Origin: Prolixibacteraceae bacterium
GTDB lineage: Bacteria; Bacteroidota; Bacteroidia; Bacteroidales; Prolixibacteraceae
DNA: 64,000 bases
NCBI GenBank assembly: GCA_003506435.1
Contig: DOAQ01000007.1
Location: 62,001-126,000, forward strand
Direction: 5' to 3'
Shown here: piece after piece, positions 1 through 8,167 of the stretch
Numbering within the stretch: the first letter of the stretch is position 1
How the letters are laid out: each line of letters begins with the position of its first letter
Notes under the pieces: model-generated
What the model saw: the letters and a program-made list of their open reading frames with translations, nothing else
What the model was told of the DNA's origin: nothing
Databases searched by the model: none
Translations under genes and position numbers: made by a program

Positions 1-27
1 CTCCAAATCCATATTGGTCAAGTAAAA

Positions 28-53
28 AGTAAAAAGGCAAAAGTAAAAAATCA
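28..53. repeat. A-rich dispersed intergenic motif, copy 1
   Basis: An AGTAAAAAGGCAAAAGT-type motif followed by an A tract. Close copies lie at 27535-27557 and 35048-35074. All three are just outside coding regions, and no function is evident. Confidence 0.5.
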
Positions 54-62
54 GAAGAGAAA

Positions 63-78
63 CTGGTGAAAAAACCAG
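63..78 (-). terminator. Weak hairpin downstream of mtaB
   Basis: A 5-bp CTGGT/ACCAG hairpin lies about 70 bases beyond the mtaB stop. On the minus strand it is followed by pyrimidine-rich sequence with a T tract. The short stem makes it only a possible terminator. Confidence 0.3.
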
Positions 79-144
79 AAATCAAATTCCAAATTAAACT
101 ACCCCAAAAGTTAAACACTGAGAATTGCCTGCATTATTAACCAT

Positions 145-1461
145 TCAGCAATTCAACAATTCAACCAATATTCCCTTTACATGGCCGTTTGAAAGGATTT
201 CCTCCAACCGAACTCTCCGCAATTGGTTAGCGAGTTCCGGCGAATAGGCCGTTTCAACACGAATGTAATTTTCAGTGAAACCCGAACTGCTGTTTTTGTC
301 TTTCATGTCCTCGAAAAGAACAATTTGTTCTGTCCCGAGATGTGCTTCGTAAAAATGGCGAAGTTTTTTTTCCGAGAGGTTGATTAATTTCTGAACGCGT
401 TGTTTCCGCACATCGACCGGAACTACCGGAGTGATTGACAGGGCGCGTGTTCCGGGACGCTCAGAATACGGGAAGGCGTGAAGTTCGGAAACCTCCTGTT
501 CCCGGATAAAATTGTACGAATCGAGGAAAAACTCTTCTGTTTCACCGTTGGTTCCGGCAATCAGGTCAACCCCGATAAACGCATGAGGCATCTCAGCTTT
601 AATTTTCTGAACCCGCCCGGCAAAAACTTCGCGCCGGTATTTACGCTTCATCAGTTTTAAAACTTCGTTGGACCCCGATTGTAAAGGCAGATGGAAATGC
701 GGCATAACTTTTTCTGAACGGCTCACAAATTCAATAATATCGTCAGTCAGCAGGTTGGGTTCAATCGATGAAATACGGATTCGGTGCAAACCATCAACTT
801 CATCAAGTGCTTTTACAAGATCAAAAAATGTTTCGCCTGTACTTTTCCCGAAATCGCCAATATTTACACCCGTCAAAATTACTTCCTTGATCCCCTTAAC
901 AACCGCTTTTTCCGCCTCTCTCACCGTGTTGGCAATGGTGTCGTTGCGGCTTCGCCCGCGTGCAAACGGAATGGCACAATAGGTACAAAAATAATCGCAG
1001 CCATCCTGCACTTTCAAAAAACTACGGGTTCGGTCACCATACGAGAAGGCATGAAAATAACTTTGAATACGTTTCGGCTCCTGTACGTGGACAATGGTTT
1101 TTTCCGGTTTGCTTAAATCGCCAATCAGTTCAATCATACGAAATTTATCTTCGGAACCGATCACATAATCGAGGCCTTCAATTTTGCTGAGCATATCGGG
1201 CTGAAGCTGAGCGTAGCAACCCGTTACAATCACCACCGAACCGGGATTGTTGCGGATAGCTCCACGAATGATATTGCGGCTTTTTTTATCCCCCTCGGCA
1301 GTTACCGTACACGAATTCACAATATACACGTCCGCTTTCTCTTTAAAAGCGACCCGCTGAAAACCTGCGTCCTCAAATTTGTGCGCAATGCTCGAAGTTT
1401 CCGAGAAATTGAGTTTGCAACCCAAGGTGTAAAATGCAGCCTTTTTCCCTTTAAAATCCAT
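145..1461 (-). CDS. mtaB: tRNA t6A37 methylthiotransferase (MtaB-like)
   Basis: A radical-SAM methylthiotransferase of the MiaB/RimO/MtaB group, expected to add a methylthio group to t6A at position 37 of ANN-decoding tRNAs. The N-terminal UPF0004 domain carries the cluster cysteines in YTLGCKLN, SCTVT and GCYAQ. The radical-SAM CxxxCxxC motif is seen in GCDYFCTYCAIP, followed by the usual RGRSR. A C-terminal TRAM-like region completes a normal length of 438 residues. The reading frame also opens at a TTG one codon upstream, but the adjacent ATG at 1461 is the better start. The last codons run into an ATTCAACAATTCAACC-like sequence often seen between genes. It could be mistaken for miaB or rimO, but the CKLNFSE N-terminus fits MtaB. 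Confidence 0.9.
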   Translation of the reverse strand: MDFKGKKAAFYTLGCKLNFSETSSIAHKFEDAGFQRVAFKEKADVYIVNSCTVTAEGDKKSRNIIRGAIRNNPGSVVIVTGCYAQLQPDMLSKIEGLDYVIGSEDKFRMIELIGDLSKPEKTIVHVQEPKRIQSYFHAFSYGDRTRSFLKVQDGCDYFCTYCAIPFARGRSRNDTIANTVREAEKAVVKGIKEVILTGVNIGDFGKSTGETFFDLVKALDEVDGLHRIRISSIEPNLLTDDIIEFVSRSEKVMPHFHLPLQSGSNEVLKLMKRKYRREVFAGRVQKIKAEMPHAFIGVDLIAGTNGETEEFFLDSYNFIREQEVSELHAFPYSERPGTRALSITPVVPVDVRKQRVQKLINLSEKKLRHFYEAHLGTEQIVLFEDMKDKNSSSGFTENYIRVETAYSPELANQLRRVRLEEILSNGHVKGILVELLNC

Positions 1462-1568
1462 CAATGTTTGTTTCTTCTGATTGTCAGGCTACAAAAGTAG
1501 AAATTTTTTGCAGGAAGAAATAAACTGATCGGATGACATCGGATTCATCCGATCAGTAAAAATGTATA

Positions 1569-2900
1569 TTAAAGCAGGTCGCTGGCCAGTTCGGCAAGGA
1601 AACTGCGTTCGCCTTTTATCAGGTTCACATGAGCAAAAATGTCTTGATTCTTCATTTTTTCGATCATGTAAGCCAGACCGTTCGATTTCATATCAAGGTA
1701 GGGCGAGTCGATCTGCTGCAAGTCGCCTGTAAATATCATTTTAGTACCTTCTCCTGCACGGGTGATAATGGTTTTTATCTCGTGCGGCGTCAGGTTTTGC
1801 GCTTCATCAACAATGAAATACGCATTCGAAAGACTGCGCCCACGGATATATGCAAGTGGTGTGATCACCAGCTTCTCCTCTTTCTGAAGCTCTTCAATCT
1901 TTTGATATTCCGGGCTGCGCGGGTTGAAATTATGTTTGATTACTCCGAGGTTATCAAATAAAGGCTGCATGTACGGATTGATTTTTTCCTCGGCATCACC
2001 CGGCAGGAACCCCAGGTCGCGATTGCTAAGCGCCACGATGGGACGGGCCAATAAAATCTGATTGAAATTTTTTATCTGTTCAAGGGCGGCAGCCAGCGCC
2101 AGCAAGGTTTTCCCGGTACCGGCTTTTCCAGTGAGACCAACCAGTTTAATATCGGGGTTCAAAAGTGCGTCGAGACTGAAGGTTTGTTCGGCGTTCCGCG
2201 GTTTGATCCCGTATGCAGTCCGTTTTTCAATCCGGATAAATCGGCCGCTGTTACCATCAAAACGCGAAAGCACACTCGATTTAGCCCCTTTCATGATAAA
2301 ATAATCGTTCGATTTGGGCTTCTCGGTTAAACTGGTTTCCAACATATCAAACGAGCCTTCACGATACAATTTATCGATCAGGGTGTCGCTAAAATCTTCC
2401 ATTTCGGCAACCCCTTTATTGAAAATCTCTACATTCTGAACTTTGTCGTTCTGATAATCTTCAGCCAAAATGCCCAGTGATTTGGCCTTCATCCTGAGAT
2501 TAATATCTTTCGAAATCAGGATGCATTTCCGGTCCGGAAATTTATCTTTCACATATTCGGCAATGGCTAAAATGCGATGATCGGGAATATCTTCCTTGAA
2601 CGACTGTTTTATTTTTTCTGAAAACGGTTTGCCTGTCTCGATAATCAGTTTTCCACGGCCATTTCCCAATGAGATACCGCCGTTAAAAAGTTTTTCACCA
2701 ACAATTTCATCGATAATCCGCACAAATTCACGGGCCTGAAAATTAATCAGGTCGTTGCCCCTTTTAAATTTATCAAGTTCCTCCAAAACGGTTATCGGCA
2801 GCACAATATCATTGTCCTGAAACTGGTTCATACAGGTATGATCGTGCAGAATAACATTGGTGTCGAGAACAAATATTTTCGACTGTTTCTTTGTTACCAT
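1569..2900 (-). CDS. PIN-PhoH fusion ATPase (PhoH2 type)
   Basis: A two-domain protein of 443 residues. Residues about 9-150 form a PIN nuclease-like domain, with the acidic start VLDTNVILHD. Residues about 240-440 form a PhoH P-loop ATPase, with Walker A GKAGTGKT near 258-265 and a Walker B-type FIVDEAQN near 360. PIN-PhoH proteins are described as RNA helicase/ribonucleases, so a role in RNA processing or decay is likely. Substrate and partners are unknown here. It starts at ATG 2900 and is divergent from folC across a gap of about 115 bases. Confidence 0.88.
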   Translation of the reverse strand: MVTKKQSKIFVLDTNVILHDHTCMNQFQDNDIVLPITVLEELDKFKRGNDLINFQAREFVRIIDEIVGEKLFNGGISLGNGRGKLIIETGKPFSEKIKQSFKEDIPDHRILAIAEYVKDKFPDRKCILISKDINLRMKAKSLGILAEDYQNDKVQNVEIFNKGVAEMEDFSDTLIDKLYREGSFDMLETSLTEKPKSNDYFIMKGAKSSVLSRFDGNSGRFIRIEKRTAYGIKPRNAEQTFSLDALLNPDIKLVGLTGKAGTGKTLLALAAALEQIKNFNQILLARPIVALSNRDLGFLPGDAEEKINPYMQPLFDNLGVIKHNFNPRSPEYQKIEELQKEEKLVITPLAYIRGRSLSNAYFIVDEAQNLTPHEIKTIITRAGEGTKMIFTGDLQQIDSPYLDMKSNGLAYMIEKMKNQDIFAHVNLIKGERSFLAELASDLL

Positions 2901-2976
2901 AATCTGAACTTTTAAGATTTGCCTAAAATTAGGGAAAAAGGGGCAATCATCTTTTACTATTTGGGAATAGAAAAGG

Positions 2977-2984
2977 TATTTTTG
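2977..2984 (+). promoter_or_regulatory. Putative -7 element for folC
   Basis: TATTTTTG matches the Bacteroidetes -7 consensus TAnnTTTG, 32 bases before the folC start codon. A clear -33 TTTG at the proper spacing is not obvious, so this is a partial promoter call. Confidence 0.45.
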
Positions 2985-3016
2985 TCAACCAAAGTATGTT
3001 TATAAGTTTCTACTGA

Positions 3017-4315
3017 ATGAGTAATTATCAGGATACGATCGACTATTTATACAGCCAGTTGCCCATGTATCAGCGTACCGGCCCTGCAGCATACAAAGAC
3101 ACACTGGAAAATACGTGGGCGCTCGACAAAATGTACGATCATCCGCATCTGGCATTTAAAACGATCCATGTAGCCGGAACCAACGGGAAAGGTTCGGTGT
3201 CGCACATGCTGGCTTCGGTACTTCAGGAAGCCGGGTACAAAACCGGGTTATACACGTCGCCCCATTTGAAAGATTTCCGCGAACGGATACGGGTAAACGG
3301 AGCTATGATTCCCGAACAGCAGGTAACCGATTTTGTGGCGTCGTTCCGGGAAAAGAACGAGACCCTACAACTTGAGCCTTCGTTTTTCGAACTCACAGTA
3401 TTAATGGCTTTCGAACATTTCAGAAATGAAAAGGTAGATATTGCTGTGATTGAAGTTGGTTTGGGCGGGCGGCTCGATTCAACCAACATTATTACTCCTG
3501 AAGTGTCTGTTATTACCAATATCAGTCTCGATCATGTCGCCTTACTGGGCAATACAATAGCACAAATTGCTTCGGAAAAAGCAGGAATCATTAAAAAGCA
3601 GGTGCCTGTTGTCATTGGGGAAAGTGACAATGAATCGACAGACGTATTTCTTCAGAAAGCAACTGAGATGAATGCTCTTGTCTTTTTTGCTGACCGGGAA
3701 TTTTCGTGTACCTATTCCATGCTTTTGCCCGAAGGGAGGCAGTCGTTCAATATAAAACGGAGTAATGAACTTGTCTATCCGGGTTTGAAACTCGATTTGT
3801 TGGGAATTTATCAGCGAAAAAATATTCTGACGGTATTGAAAACGCTGGAGCTTTTAAAAATTTCCGGTTGGAATATTGAAGAGAAATATATTTACAGCGG
3901 GCTAAAAAATGTCACAAAAAACACCGCCCTGCTCGGACGCTGGCAAATCGTCGGACACAATCCGCTGATTGTTTGCGACACCGGGCATAACGAAGGAGGC
4001 ATCAGCCAAGTGGTTGAACAGATCCGGAATGCGGCGTGGAAAAACCTGCATATCGTTTTCGGGATGGTCAACGACAAAAGTATCGACCATGTTTTGGCAC
4101 TTCTGCCGAAAGAAGCAAACTATTATTTTACCCGGGCAAACATTCCGCGGGCGCTTGATGAAACCGAACTGCAGGCACAGGCAGAAAAATTCGGACTGGA
4201 AGGGAAAAAATTCAAATCGGTACAAGAAGCATTGCATGCAGCAAAAAACAATGCAGGTGAGCAGGATATGATTTTTGTTGGCGGAAGCACTTTTGTCGTC
4301 GCTGAAGTTTTATAA
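3017..4315 (+). CDS. folC: Folylpolyglutamate/dihydrofolate synthase
   Basis: A Mur-ligase-fold enzyme that adds glutamate to dihydropteroate and to folates, using ATP, in the cytoplasm. The P-loop is in HVAGTNGKGSVSHML (about residues 51-65), followed by the typical YTSPHL. IEVGLGGRLDSTN and NISLDHVALLG are Mur-ligase core motifs, and the C-terminal CDTGHNEGG belongs to the ligase C domain. Its 432 residues match the family. It stands alone on the plus strand. A tRNA-Val promoter begins directly after its stop. Confidence 0.95.
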   Translation: MSNYQDTIDYLYSQLPMYQRTGPAAYKDTLENTWALDKMYDHPHLAFKTIHVAGTNGKGSVSHMLASVLQEAGYKTGLYTSPHLKDFRERIRVNGAMIPEQQVTDFVASFREKNETLQLEPSFFELTVLMAFEHFRNEKVDIAVIEVGLGGRLDSTNIITPEVSVITNISLDHVALLGNTIAQIASEKAGIIKKQVPVVIGESDNESTDVFLQKATEMNALVFFADREFSCTYSMLLPEGRQSFNIKRSNELVYPGLKLDLLGIYQRKNILTVLKTLELLKISGWNIEEKYIYSGLKNVTKNTALLGRWQIVGHNPLIVCDTGHNEGGISQVVEQIRNAAWKNLHIVFGMVNDKSIDHVLALLPKEANYYFTRANIPRALDETELQAQAEKFGLEGKKFKSVQEALHAAKNNAGEQDMIFVGGSTFVVAEVL

Positions 4316-4332
4316 CGATTTTTGAAAAAAAT

Positions 4333-4363
4333 TTTGCACAAATAAAAAATGCGCCTATATTTG
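4333..4363 (+). promoter_or_regulatory. Bacteroidetes-type promoter of tRNA-Val
   Basis: A -33 box TTTG at 4333-4336 is followed after 19 bases by the -7 box TATATTTG at 4356-4363, a full match to TAnnTTTG. It lies about 40 bases before the mature tRNA end. This is one of the clearest promoters in the window. Confidence 0.8.
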
Positions 4364-4403
4364 CAACGCTTTTCTGAAAAGGAAACACGTTCAGCAAGAA
4401 ATC

Positions 4404-4478
4404 GGGCGATTAGCTCAGCTGGTTCAGAGCATCTGGTTTACACCCAGAGGGTCGGGGGTTCGAATCCCTCATCGCCCA
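4404..4478 (+). tRNA. tRNA-Val (anticodon UAC)
   Basis: The full cloverleaf can be drawn. The acceptor GGGCGAT pairs with ATCGCCC, with discriminator A at 4478. The anticodon stem TCTGG/CCAGA holds loop TTTACAC with anticodon TAC, which reads valine GUA. The T arm carries TTCGAAT. CCA is not encoded, so it must be added after transcription. The tRNA is 75 nt long. A TATATTTG promoter lies upstream and a terminator directly downstream. Confidence 0.96.
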
Positions 4479-4486
4479 CGAAAAAG

Positions 4487-4520
4487 AGGTTGTCAATAAA
4501 ATGGCAGCCTTTTTTATTTT
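4487..4520 (+). terminator. Rho-independent terminator of tRNA-Val
   Basis: A 9-bp stem, AGGTTGTCA with TGGCAGCCT (two G-T pairs), has a 6-base loop and is followed by TTTTTATTTT. It begins 8 bases after the tRNA and touches the stop of the convergent zinc-ribbon gene. Confidence 0.82.
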
Positions 4521-4934
4521 TCAATTCCACAACACCAATTCTTTCTCTTTCCTGAATTTATTGCTTTTGCATTTGGGACAGATGGCATATTTTAAACTGT
4601 GAATATTGGTATGCTTCAGCCCGGTCTGACAGGTGGCACACCTGAATTTTGTTTCGTGCAGCAACTGGTCATCCGAAAATACCTGCACCACCAGTTTGTC
4701 GGAAATCTGGGAACAATTATGGCATCTGAAAATACGGTATTCCGTTTTGATGTGAAGATTCTTATTGGTCTTTGAAAGCTCGATGATTTTTTTGCGGGTC
4801 ATGTGGTGCAATTTGATTAAAGGCGATTTCAGGCACTCACGCACGGTATGATCGTGATCCATAAAACGCCAGCCTTCGTACAATTGCTGGTTGTATCCGC
4901 ATTTGCTGCATGAAAACGAATAGCTGTACCCCAT
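4521..4934 (-). CDS. Zinc-ribbon protein of unknown function
   Basis: A 137-residue protein with four CxxC knuckles: CSKC near the N-terminus, CHNC in the middle, CATC, and CPKC near the C-terminus. This arrangement predicts two zinc ribbons separated by a basic, helical stretch that contains HHMTRKKIIELSK. No catalytic residues or signal peptide are visible. A nucleic-acid-binding or structural zinc protein is possible, but no function is assigned. The start is ATG 4934. It is convergent with tRNA-Val and shares that terminator region. Confidence 0.72.
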   Translation of the reverse strand: MGYSYSFSCSKCGYNQQLYEGWRFMDHDHTVRECLKSPLIKLHHMTRKKIIELSKTNKNLHIKTEYRIFRCHNCSQISDKLVVQVFSDDQLLHETKFRCATCQTGLKHTNIHSLKYAICPKCKSNKFRKEKELVLWN

Positions 4935-5292
4935 AGCAGAAAGATGTTTATTTGATTTCTTTCAAGTTACGAAAAAACAGAAGCAAAATGAACGGACAGA
5001 CAGGTAGATGTTTTGTGTTTCAAAGCAGAAGAAATAGAATCAAAATCCAGTCATTCAAATACCAAAATCCAAAAATGAGACGATAAACGGAGATTGATAT
5101 TTGGGATTTATTCTGCACGAATGTTAATTTTTTCGCTGATTTTCAGCTTTTCAGCTTCATATTAAAAAATAAATCTACCTTTGCGCCTCGTTTAATCGGG
5201 ACGGGTAATGGTTTTTGTACGGTTTCGTCAACATGTTATCCTTCCTTATTGGGGAACCACGCAAGTGGAATTATTAATTTTAAAGGATAAAC
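4935..5292. other. Intergenic region with the deaD leader
   Basis: 358 bases without a gene. The right part holds a -7-like TACCTTTG at 5176-5183 and then a leader of about 100 bases before the helicase start. The leader contains a small hairpin, CCACgcaaGTGG, near 5256-5267. The left part shows no clear structure. Confidence 0.55.
5176..5183 (+). promoter_or_regulatory. Putative -7 element of the helicase gene
   Basis: TACCTTTG matches TAnnTTTG. It implies a 5' leader of about 100 nt before ATG 5293. Long leaders are known on cold-inducible DEAD-box helicase mRNAs in other bacteria. Regulation here is inference. Confidence 0.5.
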
Positions 5293-7014
5293 ATGACATT
5301 TTCAGAAACCGGAATTAAACCGGAATTGATCAGGGCCATCTCAGAGATGGGCTTTGAAGTACCTACTCCTATTCAGGAAAAAACAATACCGTATTTATTA
5401 AATTCCAAGAATGATTTTATTGGATTGGCACAAACCGGCACTGGCAAAACGGCTGCCTTTGGTTTGCCTATCCTGCACAACACCGACATGAGCGACCGGA
5501 ATGTACAAACATTGATATTGTGCCCGACCCGCGAATTGTGTTTACAAATTACCCGCGACCTTGAGAATTTTTCGAAATATATGCCTGCCTTTAAAACTAT
5601 CGCGGTATATGGCGGCGCCGATATAAGCAAACAGATTAATCAGTTGAGAAGTGGCGGACAAATCGTTGTCGGCACTCCCGGACGTGTAAACGACTTGCTC
5701 CGACGCAATATTTTAAAAGTTGGCAATATCAAATGGCTGGTTCTTGACGAAGCCGACGAGATGCTGACCATGGGTTTCAAGGAAGAAATGGATGCTATTT
5801 TGGCAAACACGCCAAAAGAAAAACAAACATTGCTTTTCTCGGCAACCATGCCTACAGAAATCGCAGATTTGACCGATAAATATCTCAACAATCCTGAGAA
5901 AATTACCGTTGGAAAGAAAAACGCAGGGGCCGAAAATGTGGAACACCATTATTATGTGGTTCATGCCAAAGACAAATATGCAACGCTGAAACGCATTGCG
6001 GATAATTATCCCGATTGCTATGCGATAGTTTTTTGCCGCACCCGCATGGAAACCAAGGAAGTAGCCGAAAACCTTCTAACTGATGGCTACAATGCCGATG
6101 CTTTGCACGGTGATTTGTCGCAGGCACAACGCGACCTTGTGATGAGCAAATTCCGCAACAAAAACCTGCAAATGCTGGTAGCTACCGACGTGGCAGCACG
6201 CGGCCTTGATGTGAGCGACCTCAGCCACGCCATCAACTATAGTTTGCCCGACGATCCGGAGATTTATATCCACCGGAGCGGACGTACCGGACGCGCCGGA
6301 AAAAGTGGTATTTCCGTTTCTATTCTGAACATGAAAGAAACCGGAAAAATCAGGCAGATTGAACGGCTTGCCAACAAAACTTTCGAACGCCGTGTAGTGC
6401 CGGGAGGAGATGAAATTTGTGAAAACCAGTTGTTTTACCTCATCGACAAAATCGTAAATGTGGAAACCAACGAAAGTCAGATCGAAAAATACCTTCCGCA
6501 GATAAATGAAAAACTGGGACACCTGAGCAAAGAAGAACTGATGAAAAAATTCGTTTCTGCTGAGTTCAACCGTTTCCTTGCGTATTATAAAAATGCTCCC
6601 GATCTGAATCTTCATTTTGAAGAAAAGAAGAGAAAAGAAAAAGACGGTCGTCGTCCTTCAAAGATGACGAACATGTTTATAAATGCCGGGAAAAAACACT
6701 ATTTATCGGCAACCGGGCTTATCGGGATGATTAACGATTACACCAAACGCAAAGACATTGAGATCGGGCGCATCGATATACAGCGCAAACTCTCATTTTT
6801 CGAAGTTGATGCCAGCTATGTAAGTCTGATTATTGAGAAACTCAACGATACGATGGTCGAAGGAATGCAAATTCGGGTAGGCAAAGCAACAGAGAACACT
6901 CCCGGTACTGAACGGCAGGATTCATACCGTTCGAACGACCGCAGAGGAGCAGCCCGTTATTCCGATTCAAGAAAAAGGAAACCACAAAATAGCAGGAGCC
7001 AAAGCAGGTATTAA
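5293..7014 (+). CDS. deaD: DEAD-box RNA helicase with DbpA-type RNA-binding domain
   Basis: An ATP-dependent RNA helicase of 573 residues, likely acting in ribosome assembly or mRNA turnover. Motifs in order: Q motif with PTPIQE (residues 25-30), Walker A AQTGTGKT (46-53), PTREL, the DEAD box near 155, SAT near 184, and HRSGRTGRAG in the second RecA domain. Residues about 460-535 resemble the DbpA RNA-binding fold (LSATGLIGMIND onward). An Arg/Ser-rich basic tail follows. AAAGGAT precedes the ATG, a fairly good ribosome site for this phylum. Family knowledge supports CsdA/DeaD-like or DbpA-like roles but does not separate them. Confidence 0.93.
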   Translation: MTFSETGIKPELIRAISEMGFEVPTPIQEKTIPYLLNSKNDFIGLAQTGTGKTAAFGLPILHNTDMSDRNVQTLILCPTRELCLQITRDLENFSKYMPAFKTIAVYGGADISKQINQLRSGGQIVVGTPGRVNDLLRRNILKVGNIKWLVLDEADEMLTMGFKEEMDAILANTPKEKQTLLFSATMPTEIADLTDKYLNNPEKITVGKKNAGAENVEHHYYVVHAKDKYATLKRIADNYPDCYAIVFCRTRMETKEVAENLLTDGYNADALHGDLSQAQRDLVMSKFRNKNLQMLVATDVAARGLDVSDLSHAINYSLPDDPEIYIHRSGRTGRAGKSGISVSILNMKETGKIRQIERLANKTFERRVVPGGDEICENQLFYLIDKIVNVETNESQIEKYLPQINEKLGHLSKEELMKKFVSAEFNRFLAYYKNAPDLNLHFEEKKRKEKDGRRPSKMTNMFINAGKKHYLSATGLIGMINDYTKRKDIEIGRIDIQRKLSFFEVDASYVSLIIEKLNDTMVEGMQIRVGKATENTPGTERQDSYRSNDRRGAARYSDSRKRKPQNSRSQSRY

Positions 7015-7024
7015 AAAATATCGA

Positions 7025-7042
7025 ATATTCAATATTGAATAT
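7025..7042. repeat. Perfect 18-bp palindrome
   Basis: ATATTCAATATTGAATAT is a perfect palindrome directly after the helicase stop and before its terminator. Similar AT palindromes are common between Bacteroidetes genes. No role is evident. Confidence 0.6.
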
Positions 7043-7057
7043 CAAATACGAAATAAG

Positions 7058-7095
7058 AAAAGGCAGGAGAAACATGGTTTTCCCTGCCTTTTTTT
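7058..7095 (+). terminator. Strong terminator of the helicase gene
   Basis: GGCAGGAGAAAC (7062-7073) pairs with GTTTTCCCTGCC (7077-7088) around an ATG loop, with one mismatch and one G-T pair. Seven T follow. It lies inside the artificial N-terminal extension of the next reading frame, which supports the later start of that gene. Confidence 0.88.
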
Positions 7096-7124
7096 GTTTC
7101 TTTGAAATCAGAAAAATACAGAAA

Positions 7125-7862
7125 ATGAAGAAAATATTGTCCTACCTGATTTCTCCAATCCACATGTTTCTGTTTGCATTATTATTGCTGGTATTTCACC
7201 CGGTACAGGTTGTTACCCGGTGGATTTGGGGTTATCCGGTACGCAAAAAATCAGTCGATATTCTGAACCTGCTGCTGATTCGCATTCTTCATGTTTTGGG
7301 AACCCGCATCTCCTTCCGGGGATTTGAAAAACTACCACAGGGACGACCGTTGATTATTGTTTCGAACCATCAATGCACTTACGATATTCCTCCCATTGTG
7401 TGGGGATTCCGGAAACATCACCCGAAGTTCATCTCGAAAATTGAATTATCGAAAGGAATACCCAGTATTTCGTACAACCTGAGACACGGAGGTTCTGCCC
7501 TGATCGACCGAAAAAACAAGGGACAGGCCATCAAGGAAATCATCAAACTGGGCAGGCACATCGAAGAAAACAACTATGCTGCAAGTATTTTCCCTGAAGG
7601 CACCCGCAGTAAAAACGGACAGGTGAAAAAATTTCAGGAAGGCGGAATTCATACGCTGCTGAAAGTTGCCCCTTCTTCAATTATTGTCCCCTTTGTAATC
7701 GACGGGAACAGTGAGTTGATGAAAAACGGGTATTATCCATTTACATTTGGTGTTCACCTGAAATACACCGTTCTCGACCCAATTGAACCAGATGGACTTT
7801 CTGCCGCCGAAATCGCCGAGATGTGCGAAATACGGATTAAAAAAGAACTGGGGCAGGGGTAA
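7125..7862 (+). CDS. 1-acyl-glycerol-3-phosphate acyltransferase (PlsC family)
   Basis: A membrane-associated acyltransferase expected to make phosphatidic acid or a related lipid. Motif I is NHQCTYD (the NHx4D catalytic pair) and motif III is FPEGTRS. An N-terminal hydrophobic segment starts a few residues in (ILSYLISPIHMFLFALLLLV). The frame stays open upstream to 7035, but that part contains the helicase terminator, so the ATG at 7125 is chosen, giving 245 residues. It stands alone and is convergent with the minus-strand locus that follows. Confidence 0.88.
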   Translation: MKKILSYLISPIHMFLFALLLLVFHPVQVVTRWIWGYPVRKKSVDILNLLLIRILHVLGTRISFRGFEKLPQGRPLIIVSNHQCTYDIPPIVWGFRKHHPKFISKIELSKGIPSISYNLRHGGSALIDRKNKGQAIKEIIKLGRHIEENNYAASIFPEGTRSKNGQVKKFQEGGIHTLLKVAPSSIIVPFVIDGNSELMKNGYYPFTFGVHLKYTVLDPIEPDGLSAAEIAEMCEIRIKKELGQG

Positions 7863-8042
7863 AATCGATTTACGATTTACGAATTACGATTTACGAATTG
7901 CATTGAACAACAATGTCTTATACGGATTCTAATACGACATTAAATCATTCTTAAAACTTAAAATCAATTGGATCATTTCGTTTTCTTTCTTTAGATGGTT
8001 GTTTTGTACGATTCAAATTTCATGTTGATACGATACTGGTCA

Positions 8043-8074
8043 TTCGATGATCCTTCGATGATGGTTCGATGATC
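8043..8074. repeat. 11-bp tandem repeat, three units
   Basis: TTCGATGAT occurs at 8043, 8054 and 8065, one copy per turn of DNA helix. The surrounding bases vary between C and G. Confidence 0.6.
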
Positions 8075-8098
8075 CTATACTCAGGTTATACTTTTCGA

Positions 8099-8138
8099 AA
8101 ATAAAAGACCTGACGGGTTTTGGAAACGCTGTCAGGTC
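8099..8138 (-). terminator. Terminator of the 191-residue gene
   Basis: On the minus strand GACCTGAC and GTCAGGTC form a perfect 8-bp stem (8107-8114 with 8131-8138). TTTTATTTT follows. It closes the minus-strand locus. Confidence 0.78.
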
Positions 8139-8167
8139 GATGCGATTGAAATACGGGAAAGAGTTTG

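Larger units (their letters stand above)
7863..8167. other. Intergenic region with short direct repeats
   Basis: 305 bases without a gene. It holds runs of ATTTACGA/ATTACGA units at 7867-7899 and three 11-bp-spaced TTCGATGAT units at 8043-8074. The terminator of the next minus-strand gene is also here. No coding signal was seen. Confidence 0.6.

Noticed and set aside
7035..7124. N-terminal extension of the PlsC-type gene
   Set aside because: It contains the strong terminator of the helicase gene, so the ATG at 7125 is the credible start.
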